64,000 bases of DNA from Pseudomonadota bacterium. Its GTDB lineage: Bacteria > Pseudomonadota > Gammaproteobacteria > Xanthomonadales > Xanthomonadaceae. Position 1 is the stretch's first letter. Every line of letters starts with the position of its first letter. Shown one piece after another: positions 8,946-17,432 of the stretch. A program made the position numbers and the translations under genes. The stretch lies in contig JAFEBX010000004.1 of assembly GCA_018242425.1 (NCBI GenBank), positions 159,032 through 223,031 on the forward strand. Direction: 5' to 3'. A model generated the notes under the pieces. That model had not been told where the DNA came from and made no database searches. It was given only the letters and a program-made list of their open reading frames with translations.

Positions 8946-9293
8946 ATGGAACACGCGCGCCCGCAGGAAGTGATCGCGGCGTTGCGTCGTGGTGATGTCG
9001 ATGCCGCTCTGGATGCCGGCTTGATGGAAATGGCCGGCAGCGGCCGCCTCGATCACGCCGATCTGTCGAGCGCGGATCGCGAACGCATCCTCGCCGCCGC
9101 GGCGAAGCTGCGTTTCGCCTGGGACGCACGCGAACGCTACCGCGCGCGCCAGCAGCGGCTGGACGATCGCGCGCGCAAGCGCGATGCACGGCGCACTCAC
9201 GCGCCGTCCGCTGATGGCGCCGTGAAACCCGCCCTGCCCGCCGCCGCGGCGAACGCATTGGCGAAAGCGCTCGCCCGCGCGCAAGGGAAATAG
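8946..9293 (+). CDS. Small hypothetical protein between crotonase and nth
   Basis: A 115-residue, strongly charged protein: an N-terminal helical segment (PQEVIAALRRGDVDAALDAGL), then a long Arg/Ala-rich helix (RERYRARQQRLDDRARKRDA) and an Ala-rich tail. It starts 4 bases after the crotonase stop and ends 4 bases before the nth start, so it is almost certainly cotranscribed with both. No known domain is recognised. Codon use matches the neighbours, which supports a real gene. Confidence 0.65.
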   Translation: MEHARPQEVIAALRRGDVDAALDAGLMEMAGSGRLDHADLSSADRERILAAAAKLRFAWDARERYRARQQRLDDRARKRDARRTHAPSADGAVKPALPAAAANALAKALARAQGK

Positions 9294-9297
9294 ATTG

Positions 9298-9942
9298 ATG
9301 GCACAGATGACGCGTGCCGAGATCCGCGAAGCGTTCGAGCGCTGGCGGCAGCTCGATCCCGAACCGAAGACCGAGCTGCTCTACCAGACGTCGTTCCAGT
9401 TGCTGGTGGCGGTCGTGCTGTCGGCGCAAAGCACGGATGCCGGCGTCAACCGCGCCACGCGCACGCTGTTCAAGGCCGCGCCGACGCCGAAGAAAATGGT
9501 CGCGCTGGGCGTGGACGGGGTGAAATCGCATATCGCCACGCTCGGCCTGTACAACGCCAAGGCCACGAACGTGGTCGCGCTGTCGCAGCTGTTGATCGAA
9601 CGGCACGACGGCGAGGTTCCGGCGGATCGCGACGCACTGGAAGCGTTGCCGGGCGTCGGTCGCAAGACCGCCAACGTGGTGATGAACGTCGTCTTCGGCG
9701 AACCGACGATGGCGGTCGACACGCACATCTTCCGCGTCGCCAATCGCACCGGCATGGCGCCGGGCAAGACGCCTCTTGCAGTGGAACTGGGATTGCTCAA
9801 GCGCGTGCCGGAGGAGTTCATGGCGCACGCGCATCACTGGCTGATCCTGCATGGACGCTACACCTGCGTGGCGCGCACGCCGAAATGCCCGCAATGCCCG
9901 ATCCGCGATCTCTGCAAGTTCAAGGACAAGACCGCGGGCTGA
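9298..9942 (+). CDS. nth: Endonuclease III
   Basis: The DNA glycosylase/AP lyase for oxidised pyrimidines. The 214-residue product has the helix-hairpin-helix LPGVGRKTANVV with its catalytic Lys, the catalytic Asp in AVDTHIFRV, and a C-terminal 4Fe-4S site with cysteines spaced C-x6-C-x2-C-x5-C (CVARTPKCPQCPIRDLC). The ATG at 9298 directly follows an in-frame TTG; the ATG is preferred. It sits last in the crotonase-hypothetical-nth unit, before a hairpin terminator shared with the porin gene. Confidence 0.95.
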   Translation: MAQMTRAEIREAFERWRQLDPEPKTELLYQTSFQLLVAVVLSAQSTDAGVNRATRTLFKAAPTPKKMVALGVDGVKSHIATLGLYNAKATNVVALSQLLIERHDGEVPADRDALEALPGVGRKTANVVMNVVFGEPTMAVDTHIFRVANRTGMAPGKTPLAVELGLLKRVPEEFMAHAHHWLILHGRYTCVARTPKCPQCPIRDLCKFKDKTAG

Positions 9943-9949
9943 GCAAAAG

Positions 9950-9976
9950 AAAACGGCGGCACATGGCCGCCGTTTT
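9950..9976. terminator. Bidirectional terminator between nth and the porin gene
   Basis: An 11-bp perfect stem (AAAACGGCGGC / GCCGCCGTTTT) with a 5-base loop lies between two convergent genes. T-runs are available on both strands, so it can serve nth (+) and the porin gene (-). Confidence 0.85.
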
Positions 9977-10003
9977 CCATCCGCATGGATCAAACCGGAT
10001 CGA

Positions 10004-11383
10004 TTACCACTTGATCTCGGTGAAGACACCGAACTCGTCGGCCTTGGCATCGGTCTTCTGGCCGTCCTTGATGTCTTCGTGCTTGTAGACCGCGGCGACC
10101 TTCACGCCCTTGGCCAGCACGTAGTCGACGCCGAAGTTGTAGTACTTGTCCTTCAGGCCCGGATCCAGCCAGCGGCTGACGTCGGACTGGTCGTAGCGAC
10201 CGAACAGCGAGACCTTGTCGGTGAAGTTCACGTTGCCCCACAAAGACCAGCCGCGGGCGCGATCGCCAACGTAGGTCTTGAGGTTGGACGGCACGGTCGG
10301 GTTATAGACCGGCAGGCCATAACCGCCCACCGTCGACGGCGGCACGGCGGCGCCGAGCAACACGCGGTTCCAGTTGTTGGCCGCGAAGTATTCGCCACCA
10401 ACCCGGAACTTGCTGTTGCCATAGGACACCAGGCCATCGAGTCGGTTGGCGCTGTGTTCGGCCGGCGTGCTGGACGGATACGCTTCCTTGCCGAGCTTGC
10501 CGTGGTAACCGCCGATGGCGATGTTCAGGCCTTCGATCGGCGTCACGCCAACGCGCGCTTCAAGATCGACACCCTTGCTGCGGCTCGGATTCTTGTAGCC
10601 GCCGCCGTTCACCGCAGACACCGCGTAGTTGAACATGCTGTTGTTGAAGGTACCGAACACGTGCAGGCCCCAGTCCGACGAGGTGCCCGTCTTCAGGCGG
10701 TCGGCCAGGGTGTTTTCGACATAGCGGTAGCCATAATTGCTTTCGGCGTACGGCACCCACGGCATGTCGGCGGCACCCAGGCGCACGGTAAGGGCATCGC
10801 TGTACTTGCCCTGCACGTAGGCCTTCTTGATGTACAGCTCGGTGGCGCCAACGGCGCTGCTGTACTGGAAGTCGGTGGTGATGTTCGCCGAGTAGGTGTC
10901 GTTGAACTTGTGGTTGACGCCGATGTAGGCGCGCTTGACGTCGAAGCCCAGGCCATTGGTGCCGGCCTTCTTGACGCCATGGTCCTTGATGGACTGGCTG
11001 GTCAGGTCGGCGAACACGGTGCCGGTGACGCTGGTGTCGTTGACCAGTTTCTCGAGCTTGTCGGTCTTGGCCGTGCTCTTGGCGACGTCTTCGTTGGTCT
11101 TGGCCTGCTGCGTGTTGACCTCGGACTGCGCATCGGTGCGCTCTTCGAGGTTCGCCAGCTTTTCCTGCATGGCGGCGAGCTGCGCCTTCAGCGCATCGAT
11201 TTCGGCGCGGTCGGACGAGGTGGCCGGCCCGGCGGATTCGGTGGCGACCGGGGCGGCGGCCTTCTTCTTCACCGCATGGCGCTTGCTCGAATGCTTCGTG
11301 CGCGGATCGGGATCGGCATGGGCCGCGGTGGCCGCGCCGAAGAGACTGACGGCGATCATCGCCGCGAGCAGGTTGGTACGCAT
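10004..11383 (-). CDS. Phosphate-selective porin, OprO/OprP type
   Basis: A 459-residue outer-membrane protein with a signal peptide (MRTNLLAAMIAVSLFGAATAAHA), a Lys-rich stretch, a coiled-coil segment (about residues 60-110, heptad-rich with ALKAQLAAMQEKLANLEER) and a beta-barrel domain ending in an aromatic residue (FTEIKW). The domain matches the phosphate-selective porin O/P family. It is divergent from the pst operon, which supports phosphate uptake across the outer membrane. GAGGAAG six bases before the ATG at 11383 selects this start over one five codons upstream. A candidate PHO box lies in the divergent region. Confidence 0.85.
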   Translation of the reverse strand: MRTNLLAAMIAVSLFGAATAAHADPDPRTKHSSKRHAVKKKAAAPVATESAGPATSSDRAEIDALKAQLAAMQEKLANLEERTDAQSEVNTQQAKTNEDVAKSTAKTDKLEKLVNDTSVTGTVFADLTSQSIKDHGVKKAGTNGLGFDVKRAYIGVNHKFNDTYSANITTDFQYSSAVGATELYIKKAYVQGKYSDALTVRLGAADMPWVPYAESNYGYRYVENTLADRLKTGTSSDWGLHVFGTFNNSMFNYAVSAVNGGGYKNPSRSKGVDLEARVGVTPIEGLNIAIGGYHGKLGKEAYPSSTPAEHSANRLDGLVSYGNSKFRVGGEYFAANNWNRVLLGAAVPPSTVGGYGLPVYNPTVPSNLKTYVGDRARGWSLWGNVNFTDKVSLFGRYDQSDVSRWLDPGLKDKYYNFGVDYVLAKGVKVAAVYKHEDIKDGQKTDAKADEFGVFTEIKW

Positions 11384-11473
11384 GGACAGCTTCCTCATTG
11401 GAGAGATTGGCGAATGGCGTGCGCCGCGGCGAAGCGCCGGCTCGGCGAGCGGTGTTAAGAATCCGTCACTGTT

Positions 11474-11491
11474 GTGACAAATTTGAGTCAG
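11474..11491 (-). promoter_or_regulatory. Candidate PHO box for the porin gene
   Basis: Read on the minus strand this is CTGACTC-AAAT-TTGTCAC: two 7-base half sites repeated at an 11-base step with an A/T-rich spacer, as in the PhoB consensus CTGTCAT-N4-CTGTCAT. The half sites are imperfect. Its position about 90 bases upstream of the porin start is reasonable. Confidence 0.45.
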
Positions 11492-11581
11492 GAACGGAAT
11501 GGATGTTTTTTCATGTCGTCATGCAATCAATCTGCATGCGGCATCACGCTGTCATCCGGATGAAACATGCGCGACGCGCGG

Positions 11582-11599
11582 CTGTCATCTTTCCATCAT
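11582..11599 (+). promoter_or_regulatory. Candidate PHO box ahead of the first pstS
   Basis: CTGTCAT-CTTT-CCATCAT: the first half site is a perfect match to the PhoB half site and the second matches 5 of 7, at the required 11-base step. It ends 69 bases before the GTG start. Another perfect CTGTCAT half site is 33 bases upstream at 11549-11555, exactly three 11-base steps away. Confidence 0.6.
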
Positions 11600-11668
11600 G
11601 AAATCGCGTCGTTCGATCCCGGCAACTCCGGCCGCACTCATCCAGTTCCAAACCCAAGGGAGCACCAC

Positions 11669-12685
11669 GTGAAGTTCACCTCGCAAGTCCGCCTGGCCGC
11701 CGGCCTGGCCATCGCCATCTGCGCCTTCTCGGCCCAGGCCACCGACGTCACCGGCGCCGGTTCCAGCTTCGTCTATCCGGTCCTGTCGAAGTGGTCGGCG
11801 GCGTACGCGCAGTCCACCGGCAACAAGATCAACTACCAGTCGATCGGTTCCGGCGGCGGCATCGCCCAGATCAAGGCCGGCACCGTCGATTTCGGCGCGT
11901 CGGACAAGCCGCTCACCGCGGCCGAGCTGCGCCAGTTCGGTTTCGCCCAGTTCCCGGTCGTGGTCGGCGGCATCGTGCCGGTCGTGCACATCCCGGGCGT
12001 CAAGGCCGGCGCGATGAAGCTTGACGGCGCCGTGCTCGCCGACATCTTCATGGGCAAGATCACCAAGTGGAATGATCCGGCGATCGTCGCCCTCAACGGC
12101 GGCCTCGAACTGCCCGACATGAAGATCACCGTCGTGCATCGCTCGGATGGTTCGGGCACCTCGTTCAACTTCACCAACTACCTGTCCAAGGTCGATGCCG
12201 ACTGGAAGGGCAAGGTCGGCGAAGGCACCACGGTCAACTGGCCGACCGGCATCGGCGGCAAGGGCAACGAAGGCGTCGCCGCCTACGTGAAGCAGGTCAA
12301 CGGCGGCATCGGCTACGTCGAATACGCCTACGCGCTGCAGAACAAGCTGTCCTTCACCCGCATGAAGAACGCAGCCGGCAACTGGGTGCAGCCGCGCGCC
12401 TCGACCTTCTCGGCCGCCGCCGACACCGCGGACTGGAGTTCGGCGCCGGATTTCAACGTCATCATGACCAATGCCAAGGGTGGCGATGCGTGGCCGATCA
12501 CCGCGACCACCTGGGTGATCATGTACAAGAAACCGAAGCGCGCGCCGCAGTCCAAGACCGCGCTCGACTTCTTCAAGTGGGCGCTGGACAACGGCCAGTC
12601 GCAGGCCGAGTCGCTGGCCTATGTGCCGCTGCCGGATTCGCTGGCCAAGAAGATCGAGGCCTACTGGGCGCAGAACATCAAGTAA
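11669..12685 (+). CDS. pstS: Phosphate ABC transporter substrate-binding protein, first copy
   Basis: A 338-residue periplasmic protein. It begins at GTG 11669, six bases after the strong ribosome site AAGGGAG, and has a classical signal peptide ending SAQA. Typical PstS motifs for phosphate contact are present: GAGSSFVYP near the mature N terminus, IGSGGGIAQIKAGTVDFGASD, and HRSDGSGTSFNFTNYL. No lipobox is present, unlike the second copy. It is preceded by a candidate PHO box and followed by its own terminator, so this copy is probably made in large amounts relative to the downstream transporter genes. Confidence 0.95.
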   Translation: MKFTSQVRLAAGLAIAICAFSAQATDVTGAGSSFVYPVLSKWSAAYAQSTGNKINYQSIGSGGGIAQIKAGTVDFGASDKPLTAAELRQFGFAQFPVVVGGIVPVVHIPGVKAGAMKLDGAVLADIFMGKITKWNDPAIVALNGGLELPDMKITVVHRSDGSGTSFNFTNYLSKVDADWKGKVGEGTTVNWPTGIGGKGNEGVAAYVKQVNGGIGYVEYAYALQNKLSFTRMKNAAGNWVQPRASTFSAAADTADWSSAPDFNVIMTNAKGGDAWPITATTWVIMYKKPKRAPQSKTALDFFKWALDNGQSQAESLAYVPLPDSLAKKIEAYWAQNIK

Positions 12686-12756
12686 CGATCCTGCTGCGCT
12701 CGCCCTGCGGTCCGCGTGTGGTGCTCGCAATGAACCTCCGAATTGTTTGAGACACG

Positions 12757-12785
12757 GGCGCGGACCGCGGGGTTCGCGCCTTTTT
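12757..12785 (+). terminator. Terminator after the first pstS
   Basis: An 8-bp stem (GGCGCGGA / TTCGCGCC, one G-T pair) with an 8-base loop followed by TTTTT. It separates the first pstS from the second pstS and the pstCAB genes. Confidence 0.8.
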
Positions 12786-12813
12786 CATGCCCTTCATGAC
12801 AATCGACTGACCA

Positions 12814-12831
12814 TAGTCACCGCATTGTCAC
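12814..12831 (+). promoter_or_regulatory. Candidate PHO box ahead of the second pstS
   Basis: TAGTCAC-CGCA-TTGTCAC: two half sites at an 11-base step, each keeping the GTCA core. It lies after the terminator of the first pstS and 43 bases before the start of the second, suggesting separate PhoB control of the second pstS and the transporter operon. Confidence 0.5.
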
Positions 12832-12874
12832 AATCCGGCGGTTTCATAGCGACATGAAATTACCGGAGTCCCCG

Positions 12875-13951
12875 ATGCGTCCCGTCCTGCGCCTGACCCT
12901 GATCGCCGCCGCCCTCCTGGCTGCCGCGGCCTGCAAACCCAACGCCCCGGCCGCCGGCGCCAACGGCACGGACAAGGACGCCGCGAATTCGGCCGCGCAG
13001 GTCCAGGCCGGCATCACCGGCGCGGGCGCAAGCTTCGTGTACCCGCTGATGTCGAAGTGGGCCGCCGATTACGCCAAGGCCAATGGCAGCCGCATCAATT
13101 ACCAATCGATCGGTTCCGGTGGCGGCATCGCCCAGATCAAGGCCGGCACCGTGGCCTTCGGTTCGTCCGACAAGCCGCTTCCGCCGGAAGAACTCGCCGC
13201 ATCCGGCCTCGCCCAGTTCCCGGACGCGATCGGCGGCGTGGTCCCGGTGGTCAATCTCGATGGCGTCGATGCCGGCAAGCTCAAGCTGACCGGCGCACTG
13301 CTCGGCGACATCTTCCTCGGCAAGATCACGATGTGGAACGATCCGGCGATCGCCAAGGTCAACGAAGGCGTGCCGCTGCCCGCCGTCAAGATCAGCCTGG
13401 TGCATCGTTCCGATGGTTCCGGCACCACATTCAACTTCACCAACTATCTGTCCAAGGTCAACGCGGAGTGGAAGACCAGGATGGGTGAAGGCACCACCGT
13501 CAACTGGGCTGGCGGAATCGGCGGCAAGGGCAACGAAGGCGTGTCGGCCTACGTGAAGCAGCTCAAGGGATCGCTCGGCTACGTCGAACTGTCCTACGCA
13601 TTGCAGAACAAGATGGCGCACGTGCAGTTGCAGAACGCCGCCGGCAACTGGGTGCAGCCGAGCGCGGAAACCTTCGCTGCCGCCGCAACCAGCGCCGACT
13701 GGAAGAATGCAAAAGACTTCGACATGGTGATCACCAACGCGCCGGGCGCGCAGGCGTGGCCGATCACCGCGACCAACTTCATCCTGATGCAGAAGGCCCC
13801 GAAGAATCCGGCCGACCGCAAGGCCGCGCTCGACTTCTTCAAGTGGGCTTTCGAGCACGGCCAGGACCAGGCGAAGGCGCTCGATTACGTGCCGCTGCCG
13901 CCGGAACTGGTGCAGCAGATCGAAGCGTACTGGGCCGAAAACTTCAAGTAA
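12875..13951 (+). CDS. pstS: Phosphate ABC transporter substrate-binding lipoprotein, second copy
   Basis: A 358-residue paralogue of the upstream PstS. The ATG at 12875 follows GGAG by 7 bases and begins MRPVLRLTLIAAALLAAAAC, a lipoprotein-type signal with Cys20 as the likely lipidation site, then a Pro/Ala/Asn-rich linker. The ligand loops GAGASFVYP, SIGSGGGIAQIKAGTVAFGS and HRSDGSGTTFNFTNYL are the same as in the first copy. It is 6 bases upstream of pstC and is the copy physically linked to the permease genes. Having a lipid-anchored and a free form side by side suggests different dosage or location rather than different chemistry. Confidence 0.93.
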   Translation: MRPVLRLTLIAAALLAAAACKPNAPAAGANGTDKDAANSAAQVQAGITGAGASFVYPLMSKWAADYAKANGSRINYQSIGSGGGIAQIKAGTVAFGSSDKPLPPEELAASGLAQFPDAIGGVVPVVNLDGVDAGKLKLTGALLGDIFLGKITMWNDPAIAKVNEGVPLPAVKISLVHRSDGSGTTFNFTNYLSKVNAEWKTRMGEGTTVNWAGGIGGKGNEGVSAYVKQLKGSLGYVELSYALQNKMAHVQLQNAAGNWVQPSAETFAAAATSADWKNAKDFDMVITNAPGAQAWPITATNFILMQKAPKNPADRKAALDFFKWAFEHGQDQAKALDYVPLPPELVQQIEAYWAENFK

Positions 13952-13957
13952 GCGCGA

Positions 13958-14929
13958 ATGAACTCGACCGCCATGACCAGCCCGGCGACGACGGGCAGCC
14001 GGGACGTCATCGACGCCCGCAACGACAAGCTGTTCCGCTGGCTGCTGACCGCGATGGCGGTGTTCGTGCTGCTGACGCTGGCCGGCGCCGCGCTGTCGAT
14101 GTTGTGGGGCGGCCGCGCGGTGCTGCAATCGCATAGCATCGAATTCTTCACAACCACCGAGTGGGATCCCCCAGCCGGGAAGTTCGGCGCACTGGTGCCG
14201 ATCTACGGCACGATCGTCACCGCCATCATCGCGATGGTGATCGCGGTGCCGGTGAGCTTCGGCATCGCCTTCTTCCTCACCGAAGTCGCACCGCGCAAAT
14301 TGCGCACGCCGATCGGCCTGGCCATCGAATTGCTCGCCGGCATTCCCTCGATCATCTACGGCATGTGGGGCTTCTTCGTGCTGATGCCGGTGATGCGCGA
14401 CACCTTCATCCCGTGGATGACCGAGCACATGGGCAACTGGCCGGTGATCGGCGCGTTGTTCCAGGGCCCGCCAATCGGCGCCGGCATGCTGACCGCGGGC
14501 TTCGTGCTGTCGATCATGGTGATCCCGTTCATCGCCTCGGTGATGCGCGACGTCTTCCTCACCGTGCCGCAGCGACTGAAGGAATCGGCCTATGCGCTGG
14601 GTTCGACCAAGTGGGAAGTGACCTGGGACATCGTGCTGCCCTATACCCGTTCCGCGGTGATCGGCGGCGTCTTCCTCGGCCTCGGCCGCGCATTGGGTGA
14701 AACGATGGCGGTCGCCTTCGTGATCGGCAACAGCGTCAACTTCACCAAGTCGCTGCTGGAACCATCGACCACGATTGCCGCGCTGATCGCCAACAACTTC
14801 GGTGAAGCCGGCGAACAGGAACGCGGCGCGCTGCTGCTGCTCGGCTTCGTGCTGTTCATCGTCACCTTCATCGTGCTGGCGCTGGCGCGCCTGATGCTGG
14901 CGCAGCTGGCCCGCCGGGAGGGCAAATGA
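13958..14929 (+). CDS. pstC: Phosphate ABC transporter permease PstC
   Basis: A 323-residue inner-membrane permease with about six membrane segments. The first is near residues 31-52, followed by a periplasmic loop and the MetI-like core (VPIYGTIVTAIIAMVIAVPV onward). The coupling-loop sequence ESAYALGSTKWEVTWDIVLP is the EAA motif contacting PstB. The start follows the second pstS by 6 bases. Its stop overlaps the pstA start. Confidence 0.95.
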   Translation: MNSTAMTSPATTGSRDVIDARNDKLFRWLLTAMAVFVLLTLAGAALSMLWGGRAVLQSHSIEFFTTTEWDPPAGKFGALVPIYGTIVTAIIAMVIAVPVSFGIAFFLTEVAPRKLRTPIGLAIELLAGIPSIIYGMWGFFVLMPVMRDTFIPWMTEHMGNWPVIGALFQGPPIGAGMLTAGFVLSIMVIPFIASVMRDVFLTVPQRLKESAYALGSTKWEVTWDIVLPYTRSAVIGGVFLGLGRALGETMAVAFVIGNSVNFTKSLLEPSTTIAALIANNFGEAGEQERGALLLLGFVLFIVTFIVLALARLMLAQLARREGK

Positions 14930-15816
14930 TGTCCACCGTCCTTGCCGCGCAGGATCGCGCGCGCCAATCGTTGTATCGCCGCCGCAATATCGTCAACGTG
15001 GTATCGGTCGCGCTGGCCTGCGCCACTGCGGTGTTCGGCCTGATCTTCCTCGCCTGGATCCTGTGGACGCTGATCAGGAACGGCATCCCCGGATTGTCGT
15101 TCCACCTGTTCACCCAGGACCAGCCGCCGCCGGGCGAAACCAGCGGAGGTTTGCGCAATGCCTTCGTCGGCAGCCTGATCATGTGCGGCATGGCCGTGTT
15201 GATCGGCACGCCGATCGGGATTGCCGCCGGCACCTGGCTGGCGGAATACGGGGACCGCAGCAAGCTCGGCACCGCGGTGCGCTTCGTCAACGACATCCTG
15301 ATGTCTGCGCCGTCGATCGTGCTCGGCCTGTTCGTCTACGCGATGTACGTGCTGCAGACCGGCGGCCAGTTCTCTGCCGTCGCCGGCGCGATCGCCCTCG
15401 CCTTCATCGTGTTGCCGGTGGTGGTGCGCACCACCGACGAAATGCTGCGACTGGTGCCGACGCAGATGCGCGAAGCCGCGCTGTCGCTCGGCGTGCCGCA
15501 ATGGAAGGTGATCATGCAGGTGCTGTACCGCTCGGCGCGTGCCGGCATCGTCACCGGCATCCTGCTGTCGATCGCACGCATCTCCGGCGAAACCGCGCCG
15601 CTGCTGTTCACCGCGCTCGGCAACGACTTCTTCACCCTCGACATCTTCCACCCGATGTCGGGCGTTCCACAGGTGATGTACAAGTTCGCCGGCGCACCGG
15701 ACGACAACTGGCAGCACCTCGCCTGGGCGGGCGCGCTGGTGGTGACGCTGTTCGTGCTCGCGATCAGCCTCGCGGCGCGCACCTTCCTGTTCCGCAAGCA
15801 CGTACCCAATGACTGA
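14926..15816 (+). CDS. pstA: Phosphate ABC transporter permease PstA
   Basis: A 296-residue permease with an N-terminal membrane helix (about residues 22-48) and a MetI-like core. The EAA motif is [20 protein letters not shown]. Two adjacent in-frame ATG codons exist at 14926 and 14929; GGGAGGG is better spaced for the second, while the first gives the 4-base overlap with pstC seen elsewhere in the window. The end overlaps pstB by 8 bases. Confidence 0.95.
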   Translation: MMSTVLAAQDRARQSLYRRRNIVNVVSVALACATAVFGLIFLAWILWTLIRNGIPGLSFHLFTQDQPPPGETSGGLRNAFVGSLIMCGMAVLIGTPIGIAAGTWLAEYGDRSKLGTAVRFVNDILMSAPSIVLGLFVYAMYVLQTGGQFSAVAGAIALAFIVLPVVVRTTDEMLRLVPTQMREAALSLGVPQWKVIMQVLYRSARAGIVTGILLSIARISGETAPLLFTALGNDFFTLDIFHPMSGVPQVMYKFAGAPDDNWQHLAWAGALVVTLFVLAISLAARTFLFRKHVPND

Positions 15817-16654
15817 TTTGAGCTGGACTCCCGACATGAACGACGCCCGATCCATCATCAAGCCAGCCGTGGCGAACGCGACGCACGCTGCCCCGGCGGC
15901 TGCGCCGAAACTCTCGGCGCGCGACCTCAACTTCTACTACAACAAGTTCCACGCGCTGAAGAACATCACGCTGGATATCCCGGAAAAGCGCGTGACCGCG
16001 CTGATCGGGCCGTCCGGCTGCGGAAAATCGACGCTGCTGCGCATCTTCAACCGCATCTACGCGCTGTACCCGGGCCTGGAGGCCAAGGGTGAAGTACTGC
16101 TCGACGGCGAGAACATCCTCGACCCGAAGTATTCGATGAACCGCCTGCGCAGCAAGGTCGGCATGGTGTTCCAGAAACCGGTGCCGTTCCCGATGACGAT
16201 CTACGACAACGTGGCCTACGGCATCCGCCACCACGAGAAGCTGTCGAAGTCGGAAATGAACGACCGCGTCGAACTCGCGCTGCGCCAGGGCGCGTTGTGG
16301 GACGAAGTGAAGGACAAACTCGGGCAGAACGCGCTCGGCCTGTCGGGCGGCCAGCAGCAACGCCTGTGCATCGCGCGCGCGGTGGCGCTGCGCCCGGAAG
16401 TACTGTTGCTCGACGAACCGACCTCGGCGCTCGACCCGATCTCGACCAGCCGCATCGAGCAGCTCGTCGAAGAGTTGAAGCAGGACTTCACCATCGCGAT
16501 CGTGACCCACAACATGCAGCAAGCGGCGCGCGTGTCCGACTACACCGCCTTCATGTACCTCGGCGACCTGATCGAGCACGACACCACCTCGAACATCTTC
16601 AGCGCACCGTCGCAGAAGCAGACCGAGGACTACATCACTGGCCGGTTTGGCTAA
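15809..16654 (+). CDS. pstB: Phosphate ABC transporter ATP-binding protein PstB
   Basis: A 281-residue ATPase with Walker [10 protein letters not shown] (67-75), signature LSGGQQQR (about 178-185) and Walker [14 protein letters not shown]. It is about 25 residues longer at the N terminus than E. coli PstB; a second ATG ten codons in (MNDARS) could be the true start. It energises phosphate import through PstCA and ends 29 bases before phoU. Confidence 0.95.
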   Translation: MTDLSWTPDMNDARSIIKPAVANATHAAPAAAPKLSARDLNFYYNKFHALKNITLDIPEKRVTALIGPSGCGKSTLLRIFNRIYALYPGLEAKGEVLLDGENILDPKYSMNRLRSKVGMVFQKPVPFPMTIYDNVAYGIRHHEKLSKSEMNDRVELALRQGALWDEVKDKLGQNALGLSGGQQQRLCIARAVALRPEVLLLDEPTSALDPISTSRIEQLVEELKQDFTIAIVTHNMQQAARVSDYTAFMYLGDLIEHDTTSNIFSAPSQKQTEDYITGRFG

Positions 16655-16683
16655 GAAATCCGGCTGATCACGGGAGAACCGAC

Positions 16684-17397
16684 ATGCCCAACGACCACGA
16701 ACACCACATCCTCAAGAGCATCGACGTCGAGCAGCACCGCCTGGAGGGCGAACTGCTGGACATGGGCGAGATGGCGGTGGCCCAGCTCGAGGCCGCACTC
16801 GACGTGATCGATCGCCGCGACGACCGCGCCGCCGAACGCATCATCGCCAACGACGAAGCCATCGACGCGCTCGAGAACGAGATCAGCCAGGACGTGATGA
16901 AGCTCGCCACCGGCGGCCCGCTGGCGCGCGACCTGCGCTACATCCTCACTGCCCTGCGCACCGCATCCGACATCGAACGCGTCGGCGACTATGCCGCCAA
17001 TCTCGCCAAGCGCTCGATCGCCCTCAACAAGGCGCCGCCGCTGCCGGTGTCGCACGTCACCGGACTCACCTCGCTCGGACGACTGGCGGTGCGCCAGATG
17101 CGCGACGTGCTGCGCGCCTATCGCGACAACGATCTCGCGCTGGCGCAACAGGTGCGTGACAACGACGTCGAACTCGACCTGCGCTACACCAGCCTGTTCC
17201 GCGAACTCCTCACCTACATGATGGAAGACCCGCGCAACATCACGCCGTGCACGCACCTGCTGTTCATGGCCAAGAACCTCGAGCGCATCGGCGACCACGC
17301 CACCAACATCGCCGAAGGCATCTGGTACAGCGAACAGGGACAACACAACCCGCTGCCGCCGCGAGTGAAAGGCGACGAGTCCAATACCGTCAGTTGA
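16684..17397 (+). CDS. phoU: Phosphate signalling protein PhoU
   Basis: A 237-residue all-helical protein made of two PhoU repeats, each with an acidic metal-binding patch (DIERVGDYAANLAKR in the first, NLERIGDHATNIAEG in the second). PhoU links Pst transporter state to the PhoR kinase and restrains phosphate uptake. It closes the pst operon. A hairpin terminator follows its stop. Confidence 0.95.
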   Translation: MPNDHEHHILKSIDVEQHRLEGELLDMGEMAVAQLEAALDVIDRRDDRAAERIIANDEAIDALENEISQDVMKLATGGPLARDLRYILTALRTASDIERVGDYAANLAKRSIALNKAPPLPVSHVTGLTSLGRLAVRQMRDVLRAYRDNDLALAQQVRDNDVELDLRYTSLFRELLTYMMEDPRNITPCTHLLFMAKNLERIGDHATNIAEGIWYSEQGQHNPLPPRVKGDESNTVS

Positions 17398-17404
17398 TTC
17401 CAGG

Positions 17405-17425
17405 GAGGCCGCGCATGGCGGCCTC
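17405..17425. terminator. Hairpin between phoU and the beta-CASP gene
   Basis: An 8-bp stem (GAGGCCGC / GCGGCCTC) with a 5-base loop lies between the convergent phoU and beta-CASP genes. The following base run is only weakly T-rich, so efficiency is uncertain. Confidence 0.6.
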
Positions 17426-17432
17426 TTCCGCT

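Noticed and set aside
11549..11566. A second complete PHO box at the upstream CTGTCAT
   Set aside because: Only the first half site matches; the sequence 11 bases on (ATGAAAC) does not.
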